A stretch of 64,000 bases of DNA from Cyclaneusma minus. Lineage: Eukaryota > Ascomycota > Leotiomycetes > Marthamycetales > Marthamycetaceae. Positions 49,867-61,818 of this stretch are shown here, piece after piece; the stretch's first letter is position 1, and every line of letters starts with the position of its first letter. Below the pieces are notes generated by a model that searched no databases, was not told the DNA's origin, and was given only the letters and a program-made list of their open reading frames with translations. A program made the translations under genes and the position numbers. Where the stretch lies: contig JAKZHN010000001.1 in NCBI GenBank assembly GCA_037179335.1, positions 2,046,001 through 2,110,000 on the forward strand. Direction: 5' to 3'.

Positions 49867-50357
49867 TAATGCTATTTATAATTGTATTGCATTTTTTTTA
49901 TAATAGAATTGGTTATATTTTTTTAAATAAGGGTATATATTATTTAATCCTAGTAATATAATTTTATAATATAATTTTAAAATAATATATATTTTGTAAA
50001 TTAATAAAATAAAGCCTTTTTTTAATTTGCAGTTAGCTTGAAATTAAAACGCAAATATTATAAAATATAGAATTTTAATTTCCCTGGTTTTGAAATTAAA
50101 ATATATTAATATATATAAAGTAAAAAAAAATTATGATTATTAATCGGATACATATAATTATAGCTTCTAATATAATATTATTAATCGCCGTATTATAGGT
50201 TTTATAATTAAATTAAATATATATATATATATATTAAAAAAAAAGTATTATACATGATTACCAAAGCTATTATACTTTTGCCCTATAAAAAAATATAGGA
50301 AATTTTGCAAAATCTTTAATGCAAAAATTTTGGATTCTTTAATACACTATTATTATA

Positions 50358-50583
50358 ATGCCCAAAAAACGCCAGTATAAAAAAAGCCGTAATAATGCAA
50401 GCAAAAGAATTAAGCAAAAAAAGCTATTCAGTTTTTTTAATATCGGCGAATTGCAGTATATTATTAGCGACTACAATAAACAAATTAAATACAAAAGCAA
50501 ACCAAATAAAAATCCGGTGTTCCAGCCAAATAATTTTATTTAAAAAATCCCTAAATAGCCTTAATTTAAAGCGGCTCTTTTAA
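50358..50583 (+). pseudogene. Possible N-terminus of an unclassified dead element
   Basis: An open 61-codon frame begins MPKKRQYKKSRNNASKRIKQ and is Lys/Arg-rich, with Asn positions that could be former Asp/Ser. The GC content is above its surroundings. The next 1 kb can be read on the same strand only with many stops. It may be the start of a transposase or ORF1-like protein; no family can be named. Confidence 0.25.
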
Positions 50584-52587
50584 GTAGCAATAAAAAACCA
50601 AAGTAAATAATTAAATTATTATAAAACGGATTTTTGAAAAACAAAACACCCATTATTTATAATTTAAAATTTATTTCAATAAAGCAACGCTTGTATTTTT
50701 AAAATAATAGTTTAATAATTATAAAATACGCTATTAATTTAAAAGAATCAACGATTTTAATGTTGGTTTAAAACAAAATGCAAAGCCAATAAATATCCCG
50801 TCCGGGATTAATATAATCTAGGCAAAACGGGCCTTTTTTATTATATAATGCTGAATAAAAAGCTATTAAATAAAAGATTGCTAAATATATAGCTACAAAA
50901 TTTTAAAAAAATATAAATTAAACTATTTATTAAATTTATAGCCAATGCAAACGCCAATAATAAATATAAACCATTAATTATTAATATAATCGCCAATTTA
51001 AAAGCTTTTAAAAGCATTAATATAAAATAGCTTAATTTTCATTAAAAATACAATAAAAACGTATAAATAACGGGAGTAATTTTTTAAAATTTTCTATTTT
51101 GATTTTGAATCTATATTACCAAAACTAATAAAAGGAAAACAATATATTTAAGATTAAATAGCTTTAATAATTATATTATTTTAGCAATAAAATTAAAGGA
51201 GAAAGAAAAGCTTATTAATATTAAGATTTTATAGCTATTAATAAATACCGCCGCTAAATATTTGCCAATATATTAAAATATCATTATTATTTTTAAAGCT
51301 TATTATTGCAAGCTTTTATAAACTATTATTTCTTAATTATATATATTTAAAAAAAGGAATTAATATAAAATAAAACTATTTTTTTAAAACAAAAAACATA
51401 TATGATAGCCAATAAATCGTGATAAGGTTTTATATGATTAAATGGATTATAAACATTTAAAAAACAATTTTATAAAAACAAATTATACCCTATTTTAATA
51501 GGATATATAAAAAACAAAATTGTTAAATAGGCTTATAACGATTTTATTTATCAGCGGGAAAATATAAAAATCGCTATTAAAATTAATATAAAAAAGCTTT
51601 AAAATGAAAGATTTATAGCTAATTAATATACAATATAACCTTATATTTTAAATTGGCTTAATTTGCAAAAGAACGCGGGTATTAAAAAAAGGCAGTAATT
51701 TTTATAAAATATAATAAACAATCTAATATAGCAAAATAAAAATCCAAAATATTTGAATAAAAAGCCAAAACGGGTTTTAATAAGCAAAGCGCTTTTGGCG
51801 GCAAAATTGCTCAAGCTATTTAAAGTTTTTTTTAAAAAAAAAGATTATATATTTCTTTAAAAAATTATTAAAAAGATTTAAAAATTAGGCTAAAAATAAA
51901 TAAATAATTGTTTATTAATATAAATATAAAATATAATATATATATATAATTATGTAAATTAAAATAATTAATTATATATATAATAATAAAGCTTGTACAG
52001 GATTAAAATAATAAAAATAATGCCGGAATATAAAATAAATAAATTAAATGCGTAATTAAAATATTAAATTAATTGCTATTTTAATATATATATAAATAAT
52101 ATATTTATACTAAACTATTTATATATAATTATATAGGAAATTCTACAAAAGAATATATATATATATATATATATACAAAATAGGCTTAGCTTATAAAATA
52201 GCCTAAGCTTTAGTATTAATATTATTAGTATTAGTATTATTGGCATTACCGATATTATCGGTATTATTAATATTAATATAATTTTTAAAAATAGCCTGTT
52301 TAGCATAAGCCTTAATAATAAAAACTTTGTTTTTCAAGCGCCTAATTAAAAAAACAGCTTATTTAAATTCGCATTAATAAGGCCCAAAATCAATTTAATT
52401 GCCCGGCCTATTTAAAAAATAAATTGCATTTATTTTATTTTATAATATAAAAATTATTAGGCGCCTATTGAAAAAGAATTAAATCCAATTGCGCCTAGTT
52501 CGCTTTATTGCAATAAGCGTATATATATATTATTTTCCAATAATCCGTTAATTTTATTTATAAGCGCGAAAATAATGCTTTATTTTA

Positions 52588-52656
52588 AATTTATTTGTAA
52601 ATTTATTTGTAATTTTATTTGTAATTTTATTTGTAATTTTATTTGTAATTTTATTT
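52588..52656 (+). repeat. 12-bp tandem repeat (TTTATTTGTAAT)n
   Basis: About six copies with single-base differences. It is read as an ORF on the plus strand, but only because of the repeat. Confidence 0.88.
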
Positions 52657-53990
52657 TACGTAAGCTTTTGCATTGTTTTTTTATATTAAAAAATCGCATT
52701 TTATTTAAAAATCTTGCTTTTTTTAAAAATCATTTACATAATTCTTTTTTTATATTTTAAAATAGCTTTTATATTTTTAATCGCCTAGTCCCGCAGTTTC
52801 TTTTTAATCATTTATATATTAATAGCCTTTATCGCTATTTTTATAATTGTATTTTTCATTTTGTTTTTTATATTATAAATAATATTTATTATTGCCCTTG
52901 CAATAAAATAAATATGCAAATATTATAAATATAAATATTAATAGCAAATTAAATTGTGTTTTTAATTTTATAATTAAAAATTGCTTTTTTTATTATAATA
53001 TTAGCGAATCTTTTACCTTTTTTTAAATATTGGCTATTATATATATTATTGCCTTTACAATAAATTAATAAATTTCTTTAATATATATATCATATATATA
53101 TTATACCGCCTTGCTAATAATATTGAATTAAAACGCTTATTATATTGCAATTTTAAATGCATTCTTTATAATCTTTTTTAAAATATTTGCTATAGCAAAT
53201 TAAAATCGCTTTTTTAAAAACAATTTAAAAATAAGCCCTATATAGCTAAGATTAAATAAATCATTTTTATTAATATTTATAAGCTTAGACTCCGGCTCCA
53301 AACTAAAAAAAACTAAAAAAAACTAAAAATAATAGCAATATAAAATTAAAAAATACCGGGCAAAAAAAAAGGCATTATTAGCAAAACCAGCGCTTCTAGC
53401 TTGGAAATTTATAATTGAAATTGCAATTGCTATTTTATTAATTTAGCAGCAAAAGGCTATATTGCGCGAAAAAAAAATTAATATTTTTTTTATTTTTGTA
53501 AATAATATTATATTATTTAAAAAATTAAAAGAAATTATTCAAAACAATTTTTATATATTTAATATTTAATATTCAATATTCTATATAAAAACGAAAATTC
53601 GTTAAATTTATATTTATATTGACCGGGCATATAATTATTAAAATCCTTAAAATTCATTTTATAAAATTTGCAAAATATAAAATAAAATTTATTTTTTACT
53701 TATTATATATTGTATTTATAAATAAAATCGGCAAAATATTTATAATAGAACATCTCAATTATTTTTTCATATTTGAATTGTATTTAAAAAGCGCAATATT
53801 CGAAGACGCAAAATCATTTATTAATAATTTTTATAATAGCATTGGGCTATAAAGCACGCTTAATAGCAAAAAGCTTGAAAAGCTATGCATTGGATAATAC
53901 AATTAATATTATATGTAATAGCAATAGCTACGCATTGCTTGGTCGGCTAAAAAGCTAATTTAATTTAGTAAATTTAATTAATATATAGAA

Positions 53991-54176
53991 TATTAGGATT
54001 ACTAAAAGTAATAGCTTACACGCTAAGAGATGGATATATTCAATTGTAAGCATTATATTATAAATGAGTAAGGAAGGAGAGTAAGCTTTATAATATTAAA
54101 GCTATCCCCTTTTTTCTTCGCTAATTAAATTATACTAAGGTATTTTATAATAGCTATAGCTATTATAATCGAAATA
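53991..54176 (-). repeat. 3' LTR of element E (left copy)
   Basis: 186 bp. Shares TTCAATTGTAAGC/TTTAATTGTAAGC, AGTAAGCTTTATA, TTAAAGCTATCCC and TCGCTAATTAAATTA with the right copy. Confidence 0.9.
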
Positions 54177-54329
54177 TTGGCAATTTTTTAAAAAAGCAAA
54201 AAACATTATAGGATTGGCTACGGGCCGAAGGCCAGGCCCGTAAATTAAGTAATTCGAATATATAAAATTGTCCAAGCTTTTGCCCTTTAAATTTATCAAA
54301 TTTATATTTTTAATAGCTAGAAGACTTTT

Positions 54330-54700
54330 AAAGCAATTTATTTATTTCTCTATTTAAATAGTCAAGCTATTGCGGTTTATAAACGTTTTAAAAAACCGAT
54401 TTGGATTACTTTTCATTATAGCATTTGCAGGGTTATTTTATTTAATAATTTAGCAGAGTTTTTATAGCTTTTTTTTATTTATAGCTTTGGCAAAGATAAA
54501 ATATATTAATTATAAGTTTTTTTTAATTATAATGCCTAGTTCAATTAATATATTAGAAAAATGGTATAAATAACAACGGGAATTTAAAAAAGCAATAAAT
54601 AATCCGTTATTAGCTAAAGAATAATAAAAATAGCAATTCCGATATTTATTTCCTGGATTATAGCAAATAGCTTGCTTAAAAAAACAAATCAAGTAATTTT
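54330..54700 (-). pseudogene. Relic of RNase H/polyprotein end (element E)
   Basis: Minus-strand reading gives ANNGLFIAFLNSRCYLYHF, ILIELGIIIKKNL and then NNPANAIMKSNPNRFFKTFI with NRNSLTI. This places the end of the polyprotein about 160 bp before the LTR, as in element C. Confidence 0.75.
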
Positions 54701-55979
54701 TTTATTTTTAATAAGAGATTATTAAAAGAAATTATTTATAAAGCTAAATATATAATTTTTTTATTTAAACTTTTATTAGTCAATATAATAATATATTTTC
54801 ATTAAAAAAGGAAATTTTTATTATTGGCGAATAATTTATTTACAAATATATAACGTTTTATAATTATTAAATTAATTGGCAAATAAATAAAATCTCGGTT
54901 AATATTTTATATATATTATTTAATTTGCTTATTAAGGGCTTCAATATCCGCTTTAATTAAAAATTGGTATTAAACGGCTATTAAAAAATTAAAAAAAAAA
55001 TTAAAACTTTATAGCTAAATAAGTTCTTTTAGCTTTTTATTTAATATATTATTATAGTATAACAAGAAATTTAAAATTAACCAATTTAAGATTTTTATTT
55101 TGCTTTTTTTTAAATTATAAATATTCAGCCATTAATTTAAATTAAAATATAGCGGTTAAAAATAAAAGGCTTATTAATAAAATATTGCTTTGATTTAGCC
55201 TTAAAAAAAGCTAGTTTAGGCTTTTGTTTTTTTAATTCGAATTAGTTTTTATTTGCAAAACTTAGGGTATTGTAAATTTGCATATTAATAATAGAAAGCT
55301 AATTTGGGGAATTTATAATTGTAGAATAGAAATTAAATATAAATATTTTTATAAATAGCTTATTTTTGTAATGGTTAAAATAAATTATTTACTAATGCAA
55401 TCCGTATTTTGCAATGCCGTATAAAAGCTTTAAAAATTTTATAATAATTTTTAAAGGATAAAAATATTTAATTCCTTTAAGCAATTTATATAAAATTATT
55501 TTCTAAAATTAAAAATGCAAATATAAATAAGTTCAAATCATATTTTGAAAATAAAGCCACTTTCCAAATTTTCAAAAGTAAAAGGCCAAGGCTATAATTA
55601 ATTGCTAGCTAATGAATTAAATTATTGGAAATTATATAAGATCTTTTTTTACCAATATTATTATAGCTTTAAGCTATTAATTTTAACTTTTTATAAGAAT
55701 ATTTAATTGCCTTATCTTTGATTTTTTAAATTATTTAAGAGTTAAATTTTGGAAATCTATAATAGATATTTGAATTATATTTTTTAAATTTAAAAATTTT
55801 TAATTTTTGCAATATTGAATTATTTAAATAGCTTGCCAAAAATAATTATTTTATTTTATTTTCAAAGCTTAATAATAAGCTTGAAATTAAAAGCCTTTTT
55901 TGCAAAAAAAAGGCTTTAACTTTTTTAATATTTATTATATAAGCTTTAATATATTTGAATTAAATAATATAAGCATTTA

Positions 55980-56292
55980 AATTATTATAAATATAATAGT
56001 TTTTGGTTTTTTTATTTTTACTATTTTTTGAACGACCGCGGCCTTTTTTTAAAAAAGGGGGAAATGGCGTTTTTGGGTATAAATTGTCGTTACTAGCAGG
56101 TGCGGGAGTTGGCGTTAATTTTGGCATTTTTGGTATTGCGAAAATTGCTATAAGTGGTGCTATAGGTAGCGGGGTAAAAGTTGGCCCGTTTTCGGATAAT
56201 AAATGGTCCGCAATTTGCTTTGCAAATCGCAACGTGTAAATTGGGGCTAAAGAGAATTTGGAAATTTTTGGATTATAATTTAAATTATCCAA
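55980..56292 (-). pseudogene. Pro-rich linker of element E polyprotein, least-RIPed coding patch
   Basis: A 110-codon open frame on minus containing ADHLLSENGPTFTPLPIAPL, PKLTPTPAPASNDNLYPKTP and the basic GRGRSKNSKNKKTK. Such Pro-rich, basic-ended linkers lie between integrase and RT in copia polyproteins. GC content is visibly higher here than in neighbouring sequence. Confidence 0.6.
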
Positions 56293-59200
56293 TTTATTTT
56301 ATAAGACTTTTTTTTATTATAGTATAATTTATTAATAATTGTTTTAAAAATCCTATTTCTTTATAATATATTTAATACGCAGCTTTTTTTTGCAATTATA
56401 ATAAATGGATTAATTTGGCGATTAATATGCTTTTTATAAATTATTATTTTCGATTAAAAAGGGAAATCCAATATTAATATAGTATTAGGGCTATTTTTTA
56501 TAGCCAATGCATTTAAAATATAATAAATAATAAAATCAAAAATTTAATTATACAAAAATATATGCCAAATATTAAAAAAAATTGTTAGGGCTAGCTATAT
56601 TATTAATTAATTTAATAGCTATTTAAAAAACGGATTTTTTAGGAAAAATAGATTTTTTTAAATTATTTTATATAAGCAATAAAAAATAGTATAATAGCAT
56701 TTAGTTTTGCCAATATTATTATAGACTTTAATTGGTATTGGAAAAACTTTAATTTTATATAAATCAGCGGTTTTTTTTAATATTATAAATTTTATTTTTG
56801 GCATTATAAATTATTTAATTAAATAGGCTAAAATAAATATTAATTTAGCAAAGCTAAATAATTTCCCAAATATTCTTGGTATTATTAAATTTGATAAATT
56901 AGGCTATTTAAAAGGCAATTGCTATATTTATAATATAGATAATATTTTAGTTATTAATAAAACTTAAATTAATTAAAATTTCCGTATTAAATTGAAAATC
57001 CTTGCAAAAAAGAAATTGAATTTGCTAAAAGCCTTTAGATAAATCTGGTATTAATGGCAAAGTTTATTGATTTTTTTTTAGCATGCATTTATTAAAAATA
57101 TAATGAAATAAAAAAAAGGATTTTCTATAGCGTTTTAGTTATTGGATATTTAAATTGTTAATAATGTTTTTAATTAAATAGCTATAAATTAAATTGATTT
57201 TTATTATATAGTTTTCAAAATTAAAATAAAGCCAGGAATAATTTTATTTTCGGGCAATTAATTTTTTAAATTTGTTTTAATATAAAATATTTAAAAACTT
57301 GTTAAAATAAATGCCTAAGCGGTTTAGATTATTAATATATATAAAAAAGAAGTATTTATTGAAATAATATAGAAATTAATAATACTAAAAAAAGTAAAAA
57401 TATACGCTATATTAATAATAAATGTAATTTCCTTGTTAAATTTAATTTTATGCTTATTTTGGGCAATATTAAGCTTTCAATTAAAAAGGCGCTAAAAAGC
57501 TAGAAATTAAAAAAATCTAATTATAAATATATTAATAGTATTGCTATTTAATATAATTTCTTGGAATTTTATAAACGAATAGCGATTTGTAAATACAAAA
57601 ATCTATTAGTTTTAATTTAAAAATTGCAAAAAAAAGAATTATAAAAATTAATAACGATAGCAATATAAAAAGCTAATTGGTTATAAGTATTTAAAAAAAG
57701 CTAATTTATTAATTTTGCCGTATTTAATTATAAAAGCAATTTTTTTTTTTGCAAAATTATAGCCAAATTTTATATTAGCCAATATTTATTTAAATTTTGC
57801 AGGATTTTTATTATATAATTAATTTAAATTTAAATTTAAAAATTTAAATTTAAAACCGTCGTTAAAGCCAATATTTTGCATTATTTAATGCATATTAAAA
57901 GGGAGGTCAAATTTATTTTTATTATTTGGCTAGATTTATAAATTAGTTTTATATTCAATTAAAAAGGCGTAAGATATGCTATTTAAATAATTTTTATTTT
58001 AAAAGCAATGGATATTATTTCAATTATAACATTTGTTAATTTGCTCTAAAAAAGGTTAATTAATTAATTAAAAAATTCGCTTGCTATAAATAAAGCAATG
58101 GCGGTTAGCTGAAAATAAAAATAATAACGATTAAAGCGAATTAAAAGGTTAATCGGTGCTTTAATTTTATTTGCAATTGCTAAAGCAATAATTAATTATA
58201 AATTGCTTATTTTTAAAAGCGTTTTTAAGCTTTATATAAATTAAAATTAAAATTTTAAAATTAATAAAAAATCTTTTATAGCTATTAGCAGGCTTTATAA
58301 AAGCGTATTAGTATTTTTTAATATTTATAATAGCGTTAATAAATTTATTATATAAATTCAACTTTTGGATTTTGTAAATAATATTAAAATTTTGCTAAAT
58401 AATATATAATTAATTAAATAAAAGCTTTAGGCATTTAAATTTTATTTTTTTAAATTTAGCTATTTTATTTAAAACAAATTTAAAATTGGTTAAATGCTAT
58501 TTAGTAAAATATTTTTAATAATTAGCTTGGCTTTTAAAACGCTTGCGAATATATTTAATTATCTTTTTAATTAAATAATTTTTGCTAGCGATTTTATTAT
58601 AATAAATGTTTTTAGCCTTATTTTCCAATATAATTAAAACCGCTTTAATATTATTATTTGGTTTTAAATTAATTTTAGCGCAGAAATTATAAAACATTTG
58701 CAGCTTAGTATTTAAAATATTAATTCTTTTTATAAACTTTTTATTATTATTTAAATAAGCCTTTATTAAATTTGCAAATCTTTTAAAACTTTAGAAATTA
58801 ATAAAAATATTATATAAAAATATAAATGCGCCATTATTATTTTGGCCGCAATAATAGCCAAATAAATTAATATTACTATTGCGGGAATTGCAAAATAATA
58901 ATAAAAAAATCGTTAAAATTGGGTTTATTGGTATTAAAGCGGGCAGAAAAGGCTTTAAAAGCTGGAAAAAATATACTATTGGCAAAAGGCTATTGCAAGT
59001 TAGCTAGTAAATAAAAGAATATTTGTTGCAAAATAAAGGATTTATTTTTATAAATATTTGCAAATAAATAGATCTTTTAACAGTTTTTTTATATTATTTA
59101 TTCTTAATATATATAGCTTTAAAATTGTAATAAATATAGTTTTAATAAATAAAAATACCTTTAAAATAAAAAAGGTTTTTTATTATTTTGCGGGCTGCAT

Positions 59201-60528
59201 TATTAATTTTCAGCAAATTAATCGATTTTGAGGCATTAAAATCCTATTTAAATTAATATTATAAAGCAGTATTTTAAAGCTGTTTTTTAATATTTTTTAT
59301 ATTAGCAAAATAGCAATAGCTTTAAATTCTTTTGCCAATTGGATTAACAGTTTTAATAGTATATTTATTAGCGGCGATAGCGTTTTTATTTCTATCGTTA
59401 TTAGGGATATTGGAATTTTAAAAAAAAGATATAATAGGAATTTGCAAAAAACAATTAATTTAAAAAGGCGAATTAATAGTTAATAAATTGAAAAAAAGCA
59501 AAAAATAGCTTTTCCATATATAAAAAAAAACTTTAAACTACAAAAGAATTAACGCAGTAGTTAAAAATCTATATTTTTAAGCCGTAAAATAAAGGAATAA
59601 TTTCATTGCTTTATAAAATTATGCATTAGGAATTGCAAAAATAACGGGAATTAAGCTGCAAAAATTAGGCGTTAATATAGTGATTTTTTATATTTTTAAA
59701 GCAAAGGGGCGGCGGTAAAATAAAAATAGTGGTATATTTTGGAATATTGCAATCTTGATTGCAAATTTATAAAAATTGCATAATAGTATATAATTTAAAA
59801 AAAATGGATTATTAGGGTTTTTAGGAATTTTTATATTATTTAAAATTAACTCGCTAATTGTAGATTATTGGAAAAATTTAATTTTATTGAAATAATAGAT
59901 ATAAAAACGATTTCAATTTATTGCGGCGTTTGCAATTTATTTTGGCTTCGATTTCGGATTTTTGAATTGGTAAATCTCGGTTCGCAAAATTGAATAAATA
60001 CTTTTTAATAATGGGTGGTTTGAGAAAGGAGTTTTGGATGGTCGTAGATTTCGAGGGCGAATTGAATCGTTTGAAAAAGAATATAATAATGTATTGAAAG
60101 TTTTAATTACCAAAGCTTAATTAACCAATTGTGTAATAGAATACAATTAAATCGTAAAAACGATTTGCTGCCTTATTATCCTTAGCCTTAAAAAGTATAA
60201 TTGAATTATAAAAAGCTTTTCCTAATTTTGTAAATGGTTTTTAATAATAATTTAGCCGCACAGCGTAGTTATTATTATTAGCACCGCTTTTTTAATTTTT
60301 AATTTTTAAAAAATCCTGCAAAAAATATATAAAAAGGTTTTTTAAATTAGGAAATTAAAAATTTAATCCAATTAAAAGCGGAATTATAAAACCAATAGGC
60401 AATATATTATTTTATTATTTTAAACGGTTTACTAACCCGGCAAAAAATATACCGATTTGCAAAAAATGGCTTTTTGATTTTTTTAATACCTTAGCCAATC
60501 TGTGTTTCGGTAAAATAATATTAATTAA

Positions 60529-60714
60529 TATTGGGATTACCAAAAATAATGGCTTATATATTAAAAAATGGATATATTTAATTGTAAGCGTTATATTATA
60601 AATAAGTGAAAAAGGAGGGTAAGCTTTATAGTGTTAAAGCTATCCCTTTCTTTCTCCGCTAATTAAATTACGCTAGGGTATTTTATAATAATTATAGCTA
60701 TAATAATCGCAATA
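60529..60714 (-). repeat. 5' LTR of element E (right copy)
   Basis: 186 bp, same length as the left copy. G and C losses fall at different places in the two copies, so each was mutated separately. Confidence 0.9.
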
Positions 60715-61413
60715 TAAAATCTAAATATAACATTATTATTAATATAACCGTTTTATATTCCGGTTAAATAAAATTTATATAAGCCAAGGCTTGGCTTTAA
60801 AAGGCTTAACACGCTCCAAATACAGCTAGTATAAATTATAATATATAGCTAAATACGTATTATAGCTAGTATAATTGCTATATTATTTGCTAGCCCAATA
60901 ATTATTAATTAATAATTAAATTTAAATACAATGCAAAGGCTATAAATAAATATTATTTTATTACCAATAAAATTAAAATAACAATTATATAGCCAAAAAT
61001 TAATAATTAAATAAGCTATTAAATAAATAAATAATTTAATTTATTATATATAATAAAATAAATTATAAAATTACCATTTCAAAACTCGCTTACAATATAT
61101 TTACCATTCTATTTATATAATTATTTATTTATATAATAGCGGAACCCCTTTTTGCCGGTAATATTAAATTTTATGCACAATGCTTTTTATAAGTGCTTTG
61201 AATTGGAATTGACTATATTCTCGGGTTTTTATACAGCCGCTCCAATTGCTTGTCCTTGTCGTCAATTGGAGTTAGGCCGCGGCCCTTGAGCGTGTAAAAA
61301 CAAGCTGGAGTTCATCGTGGCGAGAAGGGATCCGGCCTGCTCAATATCATATCTAGAGTAGCATTCTCCTGTGTTAAGTCGCACCCCCGTGAAATGTCAT
61401 AATAATAATATTA
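60715..61413. other. Right border of the AT-rich block
   Basis: AT-rich up to about 61150, then normal composition. No gene or element is recognised before the MITE at 61414. Confidence 0.5.
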
Positions 61414-61818
61414 GGGGCTCTCAAAGCAAAAAGTGGGAAAATCCGGCAGGTTTTATGGAGTCGGAATCTTGCTTATAAATTTCAGGCAGAAATAAATTAT
61501 GCCAAATTATGCTTGATTATTTTCTGGTGCCTTGCGCATTGGGCATTAAGTAGAGATTTGCAGGCTGGAAATTAGCTGGAATCTGGCCTTGGCGGAAAAT
61601 TCCAACTTTTGGAAAAACGACCTGTTACCCCTCGTCTGCAAATCGGGATCTGGAATCTGCCAAGAGCCAGATTTCCAGTCTGAAAATACCCATTTAATGC
61701 CCAATGCGCAAGGCACCAGAAAATAATTTGCATAACTCGGACATAATTTATTTCTGCCTGACAGATTCCGACTCCATGAAACTTGCCGGATTTTCCCACT
61801 TTTTGCTTTGAGAGCCCC
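61414..61818. mobile_element. 405-bp non-RIPed MITE with long terminal inverted repeats
   Basis: Starts GGGGCTCTCAAAGCAAAAAG and ends with its exact complement (...CTTTTTGCTTTGAGAGCCCC). The arms stay inverted for about 130 bp: GTGGGAAAATCCGGCA, ATGGAGTCGGAATCT, CAGGCAGAAATAAATTATG and TTTTCTGGTGCCTTGCGCAT all recur in reverse at 61690-61800. A TA lies at each end (61412-61413, 61819-61820), which fits a Tc1/mariner-like target duplication. There is no transposase gene, so it is non-autonomous. The arms still pair well, so the copy is fairly young and has not been RIPed although the dead block is only about 250 bp away. Confidence 0.88.

Larger units (their letters stand above)
43694..53990. 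other. AT-rich stretch between elements B and E, unresolved
   Basis: About 10.3 kb of RIPed sequence in which I find no matching LTR pair and no confidently named domain. It holds several microsatellites, a hairpin at 49779-49866, and a slightly less AT-rich open stretch at 50358-50583 with a basic beginning (MPKKRQYKKSRNNASKR). It is probably further decayed transposons, possibly of non-LTR or DNA type. Confidence 0.5.
53991..60714 (-). mobile_element. Element E: RIPed Ty1/copia-type retrotransposon, minus strand
   Basis: LTRs at 53991-54176 and 60529-60714 are both 186 bp, differ almost only by transitions and are flanked by TAGAA (53986-53990) and TAAAA (60715-60719). Total 6724 bp. On the minus strand: gag-like reading at 58697-58515 (NIKAVLIILENKAKNIYYNK), Pro-rich linker at 56292-55980 ending GRGRSKNSKNKK, and polyprotein end at 54440-54335 (NNPANAIMKSNPNRFFKTFI, NRNSLTI), the same terminal motif as in B and C. 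The bases following the 5' LTR on this strand match those of element C with only G-to-A change, which fits a shared primer binding site. All frames are broken. Confidence 0.87.
16370..61150. other. AT-rich heterochromatin-like block built of RIP-damaged retroelements
   Basis: About 45 kb in which G+C drops to roughly one fifth by eye, with abrupt borders. Stop codons occur in all frames, and paired LTR copies differ almost only by C/T and G/A. Decayed reverse transcriptase and integrase motifs carry Gln/Arg/Trp-to-stop and Asp-to-Asn changes. These are the known marks of RIP in Pezizomycotina. Remaining G/C sits largely in GC, AGC, GCT and TTGCAA contexts. No intact gene is seen inside. Confidence 0.9.

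Noticed and set aside
16370..61150. Mitochondrial DNA or a NUMT as the source of the AT-rich block
   Set aside because: LTR pairs with target duplications and copia/gypsy polymerase relics explain it; no rRNA, tRNA or respiratory gene is seen.
61414..61818. hAT-type MITE (ends TAGGGG)
   Set aside because: The 8-bp flanks that hAT insertion would create do not match; only a TA is shared at the two ends.
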